A DNA stretch of 64,000 bases from Candidula unifasciata (GCA_905116865.2 CAJHNH020002807.1:1-64000), one strand, 5' to 3'. Positions 1 to 11,900 are shown, numbered from the stretch's first letter. Made by a program: numbers and translations. Notes: generated from the sequence alone by a model not told the origin.

Positions 1-735
1 AAGCGACTATTCTTGGTTTTCCCCACAGTGACTATTCTTGGTTTCCCACACAGTGACTTTTCTTGGTTTCCCACACAGTGACTTTTCTTGGTTTTCCACA
101 CAATCACTATTTTGGGTTTCCCACACAGTGACTATTCTTGGTTTCCCACACAGTGACTATTCTTGGTTTCCCCCACAGCGGCTATTCTTGGTTTCCTACA
201 CAGTGACTATTCTTGGTTTCCCACACAGTGACTATTCTTGGTCTCCCATAAAGCGACTAATCTTGGTCTTCCACACAGCGACTATTCTTGGTTTCCCACA
301 CAGCGACTATTCTTGGTTTCCCACACAGTGACTATTCTTGGTTTCCCCCACAGTGACTATTCTTGGTTTCCCACACAGCGACTATTCTTGGTTTCCCACA
401 CAGTGACTAATCTTGGTCTCCCATAAAGCGACTATTCTTGGTTTCCCACACAGCGACTATTCTTGGTTTCCCACACAGCGACTATTCTTGGTTTCCCACA
501 CAGTGACTATTCTTGGTTTTCCCCACAGTGACTATTCTTGGTTTCCCACACAGTGACTTTTCTTGGTTTCCCACACAGTGACTTTTCTTGGTTTCCCACA
601 CAATCACTATTTTGGGTTTCCCACACAGTGACTATTCTTGGTTTCCCACACAGTGACTATTCTTGGTTTCCCCACACAGTGACTATTCTTGGTTTCCCCA
701 CACAGTGACTATTCTTGGTTTCCCCACACAGTGAC
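1..735. repeat. 25-bp tandem array
   Basis: About 29 units of 25 bp (core ACTATTCTTGGTTTCCCACA) with single-base variants. It starts about 20 bp into the intron after exon 14 and continues past the window edge. A few units carry an extra C in the CCC run. No gene is supported here. Confidence 0.95.
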
Positions 736-755
736 TATAAACAACAACAAGCTAC

Positions 756-968
756 CTACTCTGACAACAACAGTGCCCAGGGAAGAATTGCTGTCTATGT
801 TTGCTCTGTACTCCTCCATCAAAAACTGAGGAACATTGTCATTCTCATCACGGACACGAACCACCACCGTTGCAAAGCCCATCCTCCCCCCGTTGTCTGT
901 GGCAGCAATGGTGAAGTTGTGGATGTGTTCTTGCTCCCTATCCAGGAGCTGCTTCAGGGAGATCTCTC
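756..968 (-). CDS. FAT1-like: Fat-like cadherin exon 14 (last in window)
   Basis: About 213 bp, phase 1 in. The acceptor GATCTAG precedes GAGAGATCTCC; with the carried G it reads GEISLKQLLDREQEHIHNF, TIAATDNGG, VRVRDENDNVPQF, then a new repeat EEYRANIDSNSSLGTVVVRV. The donor is uncertain: GTAG followed by GTAGCT (exon start at 756, phase 1) or AGA followed by GTAGGT (start at 760, phase 0). The next exon is outside the window. The acceptor plus about 16 coding bases recur in the 46-bp array at 969-1790. Confidence 0.88.
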
Positions 969-1790
969 CTAGATCAAACACAAACAACACAAATATAGCT
1001 CAGTGGGATTCTCCTGGATCAAACATAAGCAACACAAACATAGCTCAGTGGGATCTCTCCTGGATCAAACATAAGCAACACAAATATAGCTCAGGGGGAT
1101 CTCTCCTGGATCAAACATAAGCAACACAAACATAGCTCAGGGGGTCTCTCCTGGATCAAACATAAGCAACACAAACATAGCTCCGTGGGATCTCTCCTGG
1201 ATCAAACATAAGCAACACAAACATAGCTCAGTGGGATCTCTCCTGGATCAAACATAAGCAACACAAACATAGCTCAGTGGGATCTCTCCTGGATCAAACA
1301 TAAGCAACACAAACATAGCTCAGTGGGATCTCTCCTGGATCAAACATAAGCAACACAAACATAGCTCAGTGGGATCTCTCCTGGATCAAACACGAGCAAC
1401 ACAAACATAGCTCAGTGGGATCTCTCCTGGATCAAACACAAGCAACACAAACATAGCTCAGTGGGATCTCTCCTGGATCAAACACAAGCAACACAATCAT
1501 GGTTCAGGGAGATCTCTCCTGGATCAAACACAAACAACACAAACATGGTTCAGGGAGATCTCTCCTGGATCAAACACAAGCAACACAATCATGGTTCAGG
1601 GAGATCTCTCCTGGATCAAACACAAGCAACACAATTATGGTTCAGGGAGATCTCTCCTGGATCAAACATAAACAATACAATCATGGTTCAGGGAGATCTC
1701 TCCTGGATCAAACATAAACAATACAATCATGGTTTTAGGAGATCTCTCCTGGATCAAGCACAAACAATACAATCATGGCTCAGGAAGCAG
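969..1790. repeat. 46-bp array copying the exon 14 acceptor
   Basis: About 17 units. On the minus strand each contains TTTGATCCAG followed by GAGAGATC, the same junction as the real exon 14 acceptor. Units at 1490-1780 extend the match to GAGAGATCTCCCTGAA; units nearer the exon read GAGAGATCCCACTGAG. Confidence 0.93.
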
Positions 1791-1996
1791 ACAACACGAG
1801 AACCAGCTCAAACACTAGAATATGAAAATTGTTCATAAAATTAATTGATTAATCCTCATCGTGCCCACAGGCACATAAGGCACATTATTTTTATGGTTGC
1901 CTCTGTTTTCTGTAGTGGTTATCTTTGTTTTTTAACAGTGTGCAGTTGCTGGCCCCATGTCCAATCCCTCTGAGAGGCCTCTTATGACATGCTGAG

Positions 1997-2274
1997 AGTT
2001 CCCCGTGTGGGTTCCGGGGCCCCATTGTGGGGAAAACAAGAACAGACCCACTGCCTCCCCAAAAGCATGTCGTAAGAGTCGACTAATTGGGGAGCCTCCT
2101 TTGAAGTCGGAGTGCATCTGCCGGAGAGGCAAGGAACCAGAGAATGAGATCTGTAAAACTGATGCACACGCAACACTCAGGTTCTGGAGCAGGACTGCAG
2201 TTCAGTAGTGGACGAGCAACCAGAACTTTCCACCAGAGTTTACAGCTGGTGAACGCAAAGAAGAAGAAGAAGAA
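1997..2274 (+). mobile_element. Short retrotransposed insertion (SINE or truncated LINE end)
   Basis: A 278-bp non-tandem segment ending in a GAA-type tail, flanked by the 11-bp direct repeat GACATGCTGAG (1986-1996 and 2275-2285). Target duplication plus simple 3' tail is the mark of target-primed insertion. It holds no open frame I recognise. A GGTTCCGGGGCC stretch near its start is only vaguely like a polymerase III B box, so I do not assign a SINE family. Confidence 0.6.
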
Positions 2275-2524
2275 GACATGCTGAGTGGATGCAGTGGTCC
2301 TATTCTTTATGAGACCGAGTACCACACAAAGTACATACATCTCAAGTTAAAGTCAAAAGGTGACACTGGGATATGTGCCCTGATGTACATGATCGTGTTA
2401 TCATGGAAGCAGACACTTGCAGCTGGCTGAACAAAGACTGACCAAGATAAGAAGGTATACTGTATTATTTATAGAACATAAGCAAAGAAAGAAAGGCATA
2501 TCAGATGCTAAGACTGTTATAGTA

Positions 2525-2574
2525 AGAGCAACTGACACAAAGAGAGGCAACTGACACAAAGAGAGGCAACTGAC
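2525..2574. repeat. 19-bp duplication at the exon 13 donor
   Basis: Two and a half copies of a 19-bp unit. The copy touching exon 13 supplies its donor; the others repeat GTCAGTTGCC on the minus strand. Confidence 0.85.
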
Positions 2575-3076
2575 CTGAATCTGCATCGAGGGCAAAGATC
2601 TTTGCCATCTCATCATGGATGATGGAGTAGGTCAGCATTCCATACTTGCCCCTGTCTTCATCCACGGCCGAGACGGTCACAATCCCCGTCTCCAGCCCCT
2701 GCAGCTCTGACACCACCACGTTGTAGACATCCTTGCTAAACACTGGGGTCAAGTGGTTGGTCGTGCGGACATCTACCGCCAGCTTGGCGAAGCTGGAGTG
2801 AACCCCATCGCTGACCGACATGTTGAGGATGTAAGCGGCGCCCAGGTTGGGCTGTCTCTGCTCCGAGAGTGAGATGATGCCGGATCTAGGGTCTACAGTG
2901 AAGGTAAACTTTTCGTTGCCCCCGACGATGCTGTAGATGAGGTTGTCAGCATCCGTCTCATCAAGGTCCAGGGCAGCAACTTTAAAGACCAGCTGCCCCT
3001 TGTGAGCCGTGTCACTGATGTAGCAGCTGTAGGAGAGTTTGCTGAAAGTGGGCGGGTTGTCGTTGACATCCAGTAC
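2575..3076 (-). CDS. FAT1-like: Fat-like cadherin exon 13
   Basis: 502 bp, phase 0 in, phase 1 out. The acceptor TGACCAG precedes GTACTGGATG (VLDVNDNPPTFSKLSYSCYI). It holds one whole EC repeat ending in the Ca-poor linker VRTTNHLTPVF (with YSIVGGNEKFTFTVDPRSG inside) and most of the next (VVVSELQGLETGIVTVSAVD, EDRGKYGMLTYSIIHD, FALDADSG). The donor TTCAG followed by GTCAGTTGCC sits at the end of a 19-bp duplication, giving three near-identical donors in a row. Confidence 0.94.
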
Positions 3077-3163
3077 CTGGTCAGAGTCAGACATTAAAAT
3101 GTGGCAACTGTGACATGATCAGTCTCAATTCACTTAGACCCCAAATTAACCTAGTCTATGGAC

Positions 3164-3979
3164 CAGGGGTTCTCAAACATTTTTGCCCGCATCACCCTTT
3201 TCAGGCTAAAAACAAATGTCGGCACACCTACATATAAAGTGGTAAAATTCTTAGAAAAAGAAGAAAGAATAGTGTGCATTAAATAATCAGCTGTCTGGAA
3301 TGCTATGAATGAAACTGTTTAGATGAGTTTTGCATGATAACTGGTTCATGATTTTAAATTGTCTCCATCATGGATGATCCTGCCTGAAGAGATGAAGCGC
3401 GGTGTTTGAAGATTTCTGAACCTGTGTGTACTAATTCACAATGATTGCACTCCAGATGACTCTTTCATTTGGACAGACCAAGCAGCCGCTCACACTACAT
3501 TTATGGCAGTTAACCTTTGCCCTTCCAGTGCCTGTTCGTTTCCAACTGAAACAAAGCCAAACAAAGTGAGGTAGATAGGATCATATTTTCTTAGTTTTCC
3601 TCGGATTTTCTGTTGGTTGTGAGTTGGTCTGAGGCAGACCAGCTTGGATGGCTTAGGCTGGCAGCTGTCCGCTTAGACAATGTAACTTATCACCTGCACC
3701 CTAACGAATGCAAGTAGAGCATGGGTTGCACCTTCAGATAAATACAAAGATCATTCTTAGCACATTGCGATTGGCATTTTCTGCCGTAAGAAAAACGTCT
3801 TAGTGTGAAACAAACATAAAACTTGTTTCAACAGTGGCAAGGGAAGAGAATTTAAATGTTAACTCTCAAGTATCTGCATGCCTTCTTTAATAACTTCACA
3901 ATGTTCAACCAACTTTTCTTGATTACGCATACGCTCGCAGTACCCCAGGTTACCGCAGCACCCAGTTCAAGAACCTCTG
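3164..3979. mobile_element. hAT-type DNA transposon remnant
   Basis: 816 bp bounded by imperfect inverted ends: CAGGGGTTCTCAAAC at the left, and GTTCAAGAACCTCTG at the right, which is its near reverse complement. Flanking 8-mers CTATGGAC (3156-3163) and CTCTAGAC (3980-3987) match at 6 of 8. The undamaged form CTCTAGAC is part of the 69-bp repeat into which it inserted. An 8-bp duplication and CAGGG ends fit hAT elements. The interior shows no intact transposase. Confidence 0.65.
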
Positions 3980-4315
3980 CTCTAGACACTTGATTTATTT
4001 CTATTGCTTCACCAACTCAGTTTCACTCAAACCCAAAATTAACCCAGTCTCTAGACACTTGATTTATTTCTATTGCTTCACCAACTCAGTTTCACTCAGA
4101 CCCAAAATTAACCCAGTCTCTAGACACTTGATTTATTCCCACTGCTTCACCAACTCAGTTTTAATCAGACCCAAAATTAACCCAGTCTCTAGACACTTGA
4201 TTTATTCCCACTGCTTCACCAACTCAGTTTTACTCAGACCCAAAATTAACCCAGTCTCTAGACACTTGATTTATTCCCACTGCTTCACCAACTCAGTTTC
4301 ACTCAATTTCAAGTT
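3980..4315. repeat. 69-bp tandem array
   Basis: About five units (core CTAGACACTTGATTTATT...CAACTCAGTTT). A further diverged unit lies left of the hAT insertion (3130-3163), so the array was split by it. Confidence 0.9.
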
Positions 4316-4509
4316 GTTAACAAAAATATTTAATCAGATAATACTTACCTGATAACTGTACCCAGTCCTTGATCACTTAATGAAAACCTACTTATCACTT
4401 TACCCAATCAAGCTTAGACAGCTTAATGAGATGACACTTGGTAAATGTCACCTGTCTTAGAGCACTTGGACTTGCAATTACACCCACATGAAGACAACTT
4501 ATAACTAAT

Positions 4510-5034
4510 GGTACACACCTCAACATGACACATCAACATTAACACACCTCATCATGACACATCAACATGAACACACCTGGACATGACACATTGACATGAA
4601 CACACCTGGACATGACACATTGACATGAACACACCTGGACATGACACATTCACATGAACACATCTCAACATGACACATTGACATGAACACACCTGGACAT
4701 GACACATCCACATGAACACATCTCAACATGACACATTGACATGAACACACCTGGACATGACACATCCACATGAACACATCTCAACATGACACATTGACAT
4801 GAACACACCTGGACATGACACATCCACATGAACACATCTCAACATGACACATTGACATGAACACACCTGGACATAACACATTGACATGAACACACCTGGA
4901 CATGACACATTCACATGAACACACCTGGACATGACACATTGACATGAACACACCTGGACAAGACACATTCACTTGAACAAATCTCAACATGACACATGAA
5001 CACACCTGGACATGACATATTGACATGAACACAC
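4510..5034. repeat. 29-bp array copying the exon 12 donor
   Basis: About 18 units. The minus strand repeats ATGTCCAG followed by GTGTGTTCATG, identical to the exon 12 end and donor. A second unit type reads GTTGAGATGTGTTCATG, in which the splice motif is lost. Confidence 0.93.
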
Positions 5035-5355
5035 CTGGACATTGATCTGAGCTGTGGAGCTGAGAACTGGCTGTCCACTATCTCTGGCAATGACCAGGAA
5101 CTGGAAATTCCTCTGCTTCTCATAGTCCAACTCCTTCCTGAGGATGATCTCACCCGTCTGAGAGTTGATGGTGAAAGTGTCATGGTCTTTGCTGGCAGCA
5201 GCAGCTGGAGTGAGCTCATAATGGATGAGAGAGTTGGCCCCACTGTCTGCATCTGTGGCATTGACCGTGAGAATGATGGTGCCCACCGGTGACAGCTCGG
5301 ACAACGTGTGGGAGTAGGTGAGGGCACTAAACACTGGTGGGTTATCATTGACATC
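5035..5355 (-). CDS. FAT1-like: Fat-like cadherin exon 12
   Basis: 321 bp, 107 codons, phase 0 at both ends. The acceptor GTTGCAG precedes GATGTCAATGATAAC (DVNDNPPVFS), closing the repeat of exon 11. Then follow SHTLSELSPVGTIILTVNAT, DADSGANSLIHYEL, FTINSQTGEIILRKELDYEK and SGQPVLSSTAQINVQ. The donor CCAG is followed by GTGTGTTC. Both edges are units of flanking arrays: 29-bp units copy the donor (4510-5034), and 59-bp units copy the acceptor plus the first 30 coding bases (5356-7535). Confidence 0.94.
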
Positions 5356-7535
5356 CTGCAACACACAAGATAGAAACATGAGAGACTTAACACTGGTGGG
5401 TTATCATTGACATACTGCAACACACAAGATAGACACATGAGAGACTAAACACAGGTGGGTTATCATTGACATCCTGCAACACACAAGATAGAAACATGAG
5501 AGACTAAACACTAGTGGGTTATCATTGACATACTGCAACACACAAGATAGACACATGAGAGACTAAACACTGGTGGGTTATCATTGACATACTGCAACAC
5601 ACAAGATAGAAACATGAAAGACCAAACACTGGTGGGTTATCATTGACATACTGCAACACACAAGATAGAAACATGAAAGTCTAAACACTGGTGGGTTATC
5701 ATTGACACACAACATGGACACATCAGATACTAAACACTGGTGGGCTATCATTGACATACTGCAACACACAAGATAGAAACATAAGAGACTAAACACTGGT
5801 AGATTATCATTGACATACTGCAACACACAAGATAGACACATGAGAGACTAAACACAGGTGGGTTATCATTGACATCCTGCAACACACAAGAAAGAAACAT
5901 GAGAGACTAAACACTGGTGGGTTATCATAAACACAAGATATAAACATGAAAGACTAAACACTGGTGAGTTATCATTGACACACATGATATAAACATGAAA
6001 GACTAAACACTGGTGGGTTATCATTATACATACTGCAACACACAAGATAGAAACATGAAAGACTAAACACTGGTGGGTTATCATTGACATACTGCAACAC
6101 ACAAGAAAGAAACATGAGAGACTAAACACTGGTGGGTTATCACTGACATCCTGCAACACACAAGATAGACACATGAGAGACTAAACACTGGTGGGTTATC
6201 ATTGACACACAACATGGACACATCAGAGACTTAACACTGGTGGGTTATCATTGACACACAACAAGGACACATCAGAGACTAAACACTGGTGGGTTATCAT
6301 TGACACACAACAAGGACACATCAGAGACTAAACACTGGTGGGTTATCATTGACACACAACAAGGACACATCAGAGACTAAACACTGGTGGGCTATCATTG
6401 ACACACAACAAGGACACATCAGAGACTAAACACAGGTGGGTTATCATTGACACACAACAAGGACACATCAGAGACTAAACACTGGTGGGCTATCATTGAC
6501 ACACAACAAGGACACATCAGAGACTAAACACTGGTGCGTTATCATTGACACACAACAAGGACACATCAGAGACTAAACACAGGTGGGTTATCATTGACAT
6601 ACTGCAACACACAAGATAGACACATGAATGACTAAACACTGGTGGGTTATCATTGACACACAACAAGGACACATCAGAGACTAAACACAGGTGGGTTATC
6701 ATTGACATACTGCAACACACAAGATAGAATCATGAGAGACTAAACACAGGTGGGTTATCATTGACATACTGCAACACACAAGATAGACACATGAATGACT
6801 AAAACACTGGTGGGTTATCATTGACATCCTGCAACACACAAGATAGACACATGAATGACTAAACACTGGTGGGTTATCACTGACATCCTGCAACACACAA
6901 GATAGAAACATGAAAGACTAAACACTGGTGGGTTATCATTGACATCCTGCAATACACAAGATAGACACATGAGAGACTAAACACTGGTGGGTTATCATTG
7001 ACATCCTGCAACACACAAGATAGAAACATGAAAGTCTAAACACTAGTGGGTTATCACTGACATCCTGCAACACACAAGATAGAAACATGAGATACTAAAC
7101 ACTGGTAGATTATCACTGACATCCTGCAACACACAAGATAGACACATGAGACACTAAACACTGGTGGGTTATCATTGACATCCTGCAACACGCAAGATAG
7201 AAACATGAGAGACTAAACACTGGTGGGTTATCATTGACATCCTGCAACACGCAAGATAGAAACATAAGAGACTTAACACTGGTGGGTTATCATTGACATA
7301 CTACAACACACAAGATAGACACATGAGAGACTAAACACAGGTGGGTTATCATTGACATACTGCAACACACAAGATAGACACATCAGAGACTAAACACAGG
7401 TGGGTTATCATTGACATACTGCAACACACAAGATAGAAACATGAGAGACTAAACACTGGTGGGTTATCACTGACATTCTGCAACACACAAGATAGAAACA
7501 TGAGAGACTAAACACTGGTGGGTTATCATAGAAAC
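5356..7535. repeat. 59/49-bp array copying the exon 12 acceptor and 30 coding bases
   Basis: About 40 units. The 59-bp type carries, on the minus strand, GTGTGTTGCAG followed by GATGTCAATGATAACC and the rest of the codons for DVNDNPPVFS, then intron-like sequence. The 49-bp type (mainly 6190-6600) lacks the GCAG acceptor. Units differ by a few substitutions such as ACATCC/ACATAC. Confidence 0.96.
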
Positions 7536-7542
7536 ATGAGAT

Positions 7543-8102
7543 AACTACAAGCTGAGTCAGATGGACAGCTACGTGTCAACAATCTAGTATCCCACAACTA
7601 CAAGCTGAGTCAGATGGACAGCTACATGTCAACAATCTAGTATCCCACAACAACAAGCTGAGTCAGATGGACAGCTACATGTCAACAATCTAGTATCCCA
7701 CAACTACAAGCTGAGTCAGATGGACAGCTATATGTCAACAATCTAGTATCCCACAACTACAAGCTGAGTCAGATGGACAGCTATATGTCAACAATCTAGT
7801 ATCCCACAACTACAAGCTGAGTCAGATGGACAGCTACGTGTCAACAATCTAGTATCCCACAACTACAAGCTGAGTCAGATGGACAGCTACATGTCAACAA
7901 TCTAGTATCCCACAACTACAAGCTGAGTCAGATGGACAGCTACATGTCAACAATCTAGTATCCCACAACAACAAGCTGAGTCAGATGGACAGCTACATGT
8001 CAACAATCTAGTATCCCACAACTACAAGCTGAGTCAGATGGACAGCTACATGTCAACAATCTAGTATCCCACAACTACAAGCTGAGTCAGATGGACAGCT
8101 AC
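7543..8102. repeat. 53-bp tandem array
   Basis: About ten and a half nearly identical units (core CAAGCTGAGTCAGATGGACA). Adjoins the exon-12-derived array but shares no unit with it. Confidence 0.95.
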
Positions 8103-8229
8103 TAATGCAATCAGTAACAACTGCCAACACCTAGAAGATCTGATGTGACAGTAAGAAGAGGCAGCCAATATCAAATGCATCCACTCTACATCCATATATG
8201 GAACGACAATAGTCAGAGTTACCCATCAA

Positions 8230-8665
8230 GTAGTGGATCATAAACTGTTCTTTTTACAACACTTAACGACACCAATGGAAAATGATAATGACGATAATGC
8301 TGTTGATCACGACGTCGACACTATTGATGACAATGATGTGCAAGCTGAATTTAGAATCTACATCATAGCACTTAGGACACTCCCATAAGCGCTCTGTACT
8401 CATCTTCAGCAACAAGCGAAGAGTTTCATGTCCAATAGCAGCAGACTAACTGTACATCCATCTCAGCGATTGCTGGAGTGTTGAGGGCTGGCCAGATCCA
8501 CCCTGGTAACTAACCATAGCCCCATTCTCCTCAGACCGTCATGATCTATTTGTGCCTCGGCACTGTTCACTGGTTCCAAAAGGGCCCTTATAACATCTAG
8601 CTTGTCATACATCAATTCACCATCAAGTGGTGCAGATCCAGCCATTCTATCTACCTGCTTGTTTA
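8230..8665 (-). mobile_element. Non-LTR retrotransposon remnant, RNase H end
   Basis: The minus strand reads NKQVDRMAGSAPLDGELMYD and VNSAEAQID, then after frame breaks TERLWECPKCYDVDS. This is the end of a ribonuclease H domain (consensus GNEQADRLA) and a CxxC tail. Similar text occurs at 23130-23640 and 51930-52590, so three decayed copies of one family are present. Broken by stops and frameshifts. Confidence 0.6.
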
Positions 8666-8935
8666 TAACTAGAATGCCTTTGCACTGGAACCCACGGAGG
8701 CATAGAAATAAAGGAAGACCAAAAGCACATGGAGAAGGAAGCCAGAGAGTGAAGGTTAAAAAGATAGGGAGGACACAGGGAGAGCTGCATGCGACAGCAA
8801 ATGATAGAACAACTTTCCATGAGTTGTTTGAGGGCCTATGTCTTACAGGGGGTCTGAAAGCCACAAGAATAAGATCCCACAGTCATTCAGCCAATAGGCA
8901 TGTAGGTCCGATGCAAGCTTAGAGTTTTTTTTTAA
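8666..8935 (+). mobile_element. RTE-type retrotransposon C-terminal fragment
   Basis: The plus strand reads ITRMPLHWNPRRHRNKGRPK, then GEGSQRVKVKKIGRTQGELH and NDRTTFHELFEGLC. This matches the conserved tail of RTE-type endonuclease/reverse transcriptases (pattern ALxWxPxGKRxRGRPK ... W ... DRxxW). It abuts the opposite-strand RNase H remnant on its left and the large array on its right. Confidence 0.6.
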
Positions 8936-8954
8936 TCAAGGTTTTCTCTTCCAG

Positions 8955-11900
8955 ATCCACTGTGTTTTGTGCTATGTCCTGTACCCACCTCTACACTGTG
9001 TTTTGTGCTATGCCCTGTACCCACCTCTACACTGTGTTTTGTGCTATGTCCTGTACCCACCTCTACACTGTGTTTTGTGCTATGTCCTGTACCCACCTCT
9101 ACACTGTGTTTTGTGCTATGTCCTGTACCCACCTCTACACTGTGTTTTGTGCTATGCCCTGTACCCACCTCTACACTGTGTTTTGTGCTATGCCCTGTAC
9201 CCACCTCTACACTGTGTTTTGTGCTATGCCCTGTACCCACCTCTACACTGTGTTTTGTGCTATGCCCTGTACCCACCTCTACACTGTGTTTTGTGCCTCT
9301 TCGACTATGCCCTGTACCCACCTCTACACTGTGTTTTGTGCTATGCCCTGTACCCACCTCTACACTGTGTTTTGTGCCTCTTCGACTATGCCCTGTACCC
9401 ACCTCTACACTGTGTTTTGTGCCTCTTCGACTATGCCCTGTACCCACCTCTACACTGTGTTTAGTGCCTTTTCGACTATGCCCTGTACCCACCTGTACAC
9501 TGTGTTTTGTGCCTTTTCGACTATGCCCTGTACCCACCTCTACACTGTGTTTTGTGCCTTTTCAACTATGCCCTGTACCCACCTCTACACTGTGTTTTGT
9601 GCCTCTTCGACTATGCCCTGTACCCACCTCTACACTGTGTTTTGTGCTATGCCCTGTACCCACCTCTACACTGTGTTTTGTGCCTCTTCGACTATGCCCT
9701 GTACCCACCTCTACACTGTGTTTTGTGCCTCTTCGACTATGCCCTGTACCCACCTCTACACTGTGTTTTGTGCCTCTTCGACTATGCCCTGTACCCACCT
9801 ATACACTGTGTTTAGTGCCTTTTCGACTATGCCCTGTACCCACCTGTACACTGTGTTTTGTGCCTTTTCGACTATGCCCTGTACTCACCTCTACACTGTG
9901 TTTTGTGCCTTTTCAACTATGCCCTGTACCCACCTCTAAACTGTGTTTTGTGCCTCTTCGACTATGCCCAGTACCCACCTCTACACTGTGTTTTGTGCTA
10001 TGCCCTATACCCACCTCTACACTGTGTTTTGTGCTATGCCCTGTAACCACCTCTACACTGTGTTTTGTGCTATGCCCTGTACCCACCTCTACACTGTGTT
10101 TTGTGCCTCTTCGACTATGCCCTGTACCCACCTCTACACTGTGTTTTGTGCCTTTTCGACTATGCCCCGTACCCACCTGTACACTGTGTTTTGTGCCTTT
10201 TCGACTATGCCCTGTACCCACCTCTACACTGTGTTTTGTGCCTTTTCAACTATGCCCTGTACCCACCTCTACACTGTGTTTTGTGCCTCTTCGACTATGC
10301 CCTGTACCCACCTCTACACTGTGTTTTGTGCTATGCCCTGTACCCACCTCTACACTGTGTTTTGTGCCTCTTCGACTATGCCCTGTACACACCTCTACAC
10401 TGTGTTTTGTGCTATGCCCTATACCCACCTCTACACTGTGTTTTGTGCTATGCCCTGTACCCACCTCTACACTGTGTTTTGTGCCTTTTCAACTATGCCC
10501 TGTACCCACCTCTACACTGTGTTTTGTGCCTCTTCGACTATGCCCTGTACCCACCTCTACACTGTGTTTTGTGCTATGCCCTGTACCCACCTCTACACTG
10601 TGTTTTGTGCCTCTTCGACTATGCCCTGTACCCACCTCTACACTGTGTTTTGTGCCTCTTCGACTATGCCCTGTACCCACCTCTACACTGTGTTTTGTGC
10701 CTCTTCGACTATGCCCTGTACCCACCTATACACTGTGTTTAGTGCCTTTTCGACTATGCCCTGTACCCACCTGTACACTGTGTTTTGTGCCTTTTCGACT
10801 ATGCCCTGTACCCACCTCTACACTGTGTTTTGTGCCTTTTCAACTATGCCCTGTACCCACCTCTAAACTGTGTTTTGTGCCTCTTCGACTATGCCCTGTA
10901 CCCACCTCTACACTGTGTTTTGTGCTATGCCCTATACCCACCTCTACACTGTGTTTTGTGCTATGCCCTGTAACCACCTCTACACTGTGTTTTGTGCTAT
11001 GCCCTGTACCCACCTCTACACTGTGTTTTGTGCCTCTTCGACTATGCCCTGTACCCACCTCTACACTGTGTTTTGTGCCTTTTCGACTATGCCCCGTACC
11101 CACCTGTACACTGTGTTTTGTGCCTTTTCGACTATGCCCTGTACCCACCTCTACACTGTGTTTTGTGCCTTTTCAACTATGCCCTGTACCCACCTCTACA
11201 CTGTGTTTTGTGCCTCTTCGACTATGCCCTGTACCCACCTCTACACTGTGTTTTGTGCTATGCCCTGTACCCACCTCTACACTGTGTTTTGTGCCTCTTC
11301 GACTATGCCCTGTACACACCTCTACACTGTGTTTTGTGCTATGCCCTATACCCACCTCTACACTGTGTTTTGTGCCTCTTCGACTATGCCCTGTACCCAC
11401 CTCTACACTGTGTTTTGTGCTATGCCCTGTACCCACCTCTACACTGTGTTTTGTGCCTTTTCGACTATGCCCTGTACCCACCTCTACACTGTGTTTTGTG
11501 CCTTTTTGACTATGCCCTGTACCCACCTCTACACTGTGTTTTGTGCCTCTTCGTCTATGCCCTGTACCCACGTCTACACTGTGTTTTGTGCCTCTTCGAC
11601 TATGCCCTGTACCCACCTCTACACTGTGTTTTGTGCTATGCCCTGTACCCACCTCTACACTGTGTTTTGTGCCTCTTCGACTATGCCCTGTACACACCTC
11701 TACACTGTGTTTTGTGCTATGCCCTGTACCCACCTCTACACTGTGTTTTGTGCCTCTTCGACTATGCCCTGTACCCACCTCTACACTGTGTTTTGTGCCT
11801 CTTTGACTAAGCCCTGTACCCACCTCTACACTGTGTTTTGTGCCTCTTTGACTAAGCCCTGTACCCACCTCTACACTGTGTTTTGTGCCTCTTTGACTAA

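Noticed and set aside
1997..2274. tRNA gene
   Set aside because: No cloverleaf or convincing A and B boxes could be drawn.
5356..7535. Tandemly duplicated small exons encoding DVNDNPPVFS
   Set aside because: Units have an acceptor and coding part but no convincing donor after the coding bases, so they are decoy acceptors more than mini-exons; kept as a finding.
8969..11509. 846-codon plus-strand open frame (LCPVPTSTLCFV repeats) and overlapping long frames
   Set aside because: Unit lengths 36 and 45 are multiples of three, so many frames stay open on both strands; the array is intronic to the cadherin gene and antisense to it.
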